Shown: positions 36,636 to 37,931 of the stretch, piece after piece
Position numbering within the stretch: the stretch's first letter is position 1
Layout of the letters: each line of letters opens with the position of its first letter
Assembly: GCA_903846025.1 (NCBI GenBank)
Contig: CAIMZP010000111.1
Coordinates: 1-37,931, forward strand
Origin: an uncultured beta proteobacterium
GTDB lineage: Bacteria > Pseudomonadota > Gammaproteobacteria > Burkholderiales > Burkholderiaceae
Direction of reading: 5' to 3'
DNA: 37,931 bases
Program-made: the position numbers and the translations under genes
The notes under the pieces: generated by a model
The model's database searches: none
What the model saw: only the letters and a program-made list of their open reading frames with translations
Told to the model about the DNA's origin: nothing

Positions 36636-37490
36636 TTATGGTTTTGATGCTTTTTCAGTGGCTTCCAAAGTGTTCATAAGCAACATTGTGATGGTCATTG
36701 GACCAACACCGCCTGGCACGGGCGTAATCCATCCCGCTATGTATTTGGCCGTATCAAAATCAACGTCCCCGCAGAGTTTGCCATCTGGCAAGCGGTTGAT
36801 ACCAACATCAATCACTACTGCACCAGTTTTCACCATATCTCCAGTAATCATCTTGGGCTTACCGGTAGCTACCACTAGAATGTCGGCGTCTTTTGTATGG
36901 TGTGCAAGATCCCGAGTTTTGCTATTGCAAATAGTCACGGTTGCCCCAGCTTGTAAAAGCATCATTGCCATGGGTTTACCAACGATATTAGAGGCGCCAA
37001 CAATTACGGCTCGAGCACCTCGAATTGGGTAATCTATACTTTCTAAAATCTTCATGCAGCCATAAGGGGTGCAGGGTCTGAATTCAGGATGACCAACCAT
37101 GAGGGCACCAGCATTAGAGACATGAAAGCCATCAACATCTTTTTGGGGGGCAATCGCTTCCAGAATACGTTCGGTTGAGATGTGCTCAGGCAATGGTAGC
37201 TGCACTAAGACCCCATGAATAGATGGGTCAGCATTAAAGGTTGCAATACGAGCCAATAACTCTTCTTCGCCAAGCTCAGCATGGTAGCGTTCTAATACCG
37301 AATGAAAGCCAACATCCTCACACGCTTTAACTTTATTGCGAACATAGACTTGGCTTGCTGGGTTGTCGCCAACCACAATTACCGCTAAACCAGGTCGAAC
37401 ACCTTTTGCAGTCACAATCGCACCGCGTGCAGCAATTTCCGCGCGCAGTTTTTTTGAAAGGGCGTTTCCGTCGAGAAGCTGGGCAGGCAT
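36636..37490 (-). CDS. folD: Bifunctional methylene-THF dehydrogenase/cyclohydrolase
   Basis: Interconverts 5,10-methylene-, methenyl- and 10-formyl-tetrahydrofolate using NADP. The 284 residues show [20 protein letters not shown] (with the catalytic Tyr and Lys), [28 protein letters not shown] (conserved Asp), [11 protein letters not shown], and the nucleotide-binding [20 protein letters not shown]. It ends [17 protein letters not shown]. All family motifs are present and the length is standard. It starts 7 bp after the response-regulator stop and is followed by prlC, so the three minus-strand genes look like one transcript. It shares the folate pathway with folP, which lies 23 kb away in this window. 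Confidence 0.97.
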   Translation of the reverse strand: MPAQLLDGNALSKKLRAEIAARGAIVTAKGVRPGLAVIVVGDNPASQVYVRNKVKACEDVGFHSVLERYHAELGEEELLARIATFNADPSIHGVLVQLPLPEHISTERILEAIAPQKDVDGFHVSNAGALMVGHPEFRPCTPYGCMKILESIDYPIRGARAVIVGASNIVGKPMAMMLLQAGATVTICNSKTRDLAHHTKDADILVVATGKPKMITGDMVKTGAVVIDVGINRLPDGKLCGDVDFDTAKYIAGWITPVPGGVGPMTITMLLMNTLEATEKASKP

Positions 37491-37497
37491 GTTGGTA

Positions 37498-37931
37498 TTA
37501 ATTTGGCTGTGGATCAGATAATGCTAGTCGGAGGAGGTCGGCAACTGTATTAACATTTAGCTTTTCCATGATGTTTGCACGATGGGCTTCAACGGTTTTG
37601 ATGGAGATGCCGAGGTCATCAGCAATTTGCTTGTTTAGGCGACCCGCAACGATGCGCTCAAGCACTTGGCGTTCACGGCCAGTTAATTTACTCAGTAAAC
37701 TTTGAGTGATTTTGCGCTGGCTTGCTTGGGAATAAGCTATTCGAGCCTTTGATAGCATCCGATCCACTAAAGTACATAAATCATTTTCTTTAAATGGTTT
37801 TTCAATGAAGTCTACTGCACCACGCTTCATTGTTGACACTGCCATGGAGACATCACCATGACCAGTAATGAATGCCACTGGCATCGGTAAGTTCTCGCTG
37901 ATCAAGCGTTCTTGTAGTTCAAGTCCAGACA
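37498..37931 (-). CDS. FixJ-family response regulator, 5' part outside window
   Basis: The frame is open to the window edge. Reading inward, [20 protein letters not shown] is the end of the alpha3/beta4 part of a receiver domain, so the phosphoacceptor Asp lies just outside. The conserved Thr ([10 protein letters not shown]) and Lys (IEKPF) of the receiver are present. The C-terminal LuxR-type helix-turn-helix is complete: [56 protein letters not shown]. The TTG at 37905 is internal, not a start. The cognate histidine kinase would be expected beyond the edge. Targets cannot be inferred here. folD follows after 7 bp. Confidence 0.92.
   Translation of the reverse strand, partial: SGLELQERLISENLPMPVAFITGHGDVSMAVSTMKRGAVDFIEKPFKENDLCTLVDRMLSKARIAYSQASQRKITQSLLSKLTGRERQVLERIVAGRLNKQIADDLGISIKTVEAHRANIMEKLNVNTVADLLRLALSDPQPN

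Noticed and set aside
36601-37032. 143-codon plus-strand frame opposite folD
   Set aside because: It lies wholly opposite the well-supported folD coding sequence and its composition follows that gene's third positions.

Overview
The window reads as a compact, mostly housekeeping stretch of a betaproteobacterial chromosome. Protein sequences (FtsH, CarA, PrpE, RNase R) and the order greA - DUF4149 - yhbY - rlmE - ftsH - folP point to the Burkholderiales. Moderate A+T content, tight packing and frequent TTG/GTG starts suggest a Polynucleobacter-like genome; that genus call is an inference. I see no insertion sequence, prophage, CRISPR array or integrase.

Layout: 1-3147 holds the 3' part of a MltD-type lytic transglycosylase and propionyl-CoA synthetase (prpE). 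3377-8853 holds carA, carB, greA and a small DUF4149 membrane protein. A bidirectional terminator separates these from yhbY on the minus strand. yhbY is divergent from rlmE, followed by ftsH and folP. A minus-strand tRNA-Leu(CAG) then lies before rnr, rlmB and a small DUF2892 membrane protein. tal and rpiA are divergent. A gap of about 255 bp after rpiA carries a promoter-to-terminator unit on the minus strand that looks like an unannotated small RNA. Next come yggX and argA (minus), then hrpA divergent from argA.

24834-29391 is a five-gene plus-strand run of envelope and membrane proteins: YVTN beta-propeller, NodB-type deacetylase, sterol-desaturase family, EI24/CysZ-like protein and a molybdopterin-binding CinA-like domain. 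It leads into the nitrogen module glnA - glnL(ntrB) - glnG(ntrC), preceded by two clear NtrC-type boxes. xth overlaps glnG. Convergent to these, on the minus strand, are prlC, folD and the C-terminal part of a FixJ-family response regulator cut by the window edge.

How the genes work together: NtrB/NtrC probably regulate glnA through the tandem boxes. CarAB and ArgA both feed arginine synthesis, and CarAB also feeds pyrimidines. RpiA and Tal belong to the non-oxidative pentose phosphate pathway. FolP and FolD act in folate metabolism. RlmE, RlmB, YhbY, RNase R and HrpA act on ribosomal or other RNA.

Most unusual points: (i) NtrC carries GAFNGA instead of GAFTGA, and the glnA upstream region has good NtrC boxes but no canonical -24/-12 promoter; (ii) a candidate sRNA between rpiA and yggX; (iii) a strong intrinsic-terminator structure inside the first codons of folP; (iv) an RNase R lacking the usual N-terminal helix-turn-helix region and carrying a basic insertion; (v) a deacetylase with a substituted metal-ligand position. 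No wholly new multi-gene defence or mobile system is visible.
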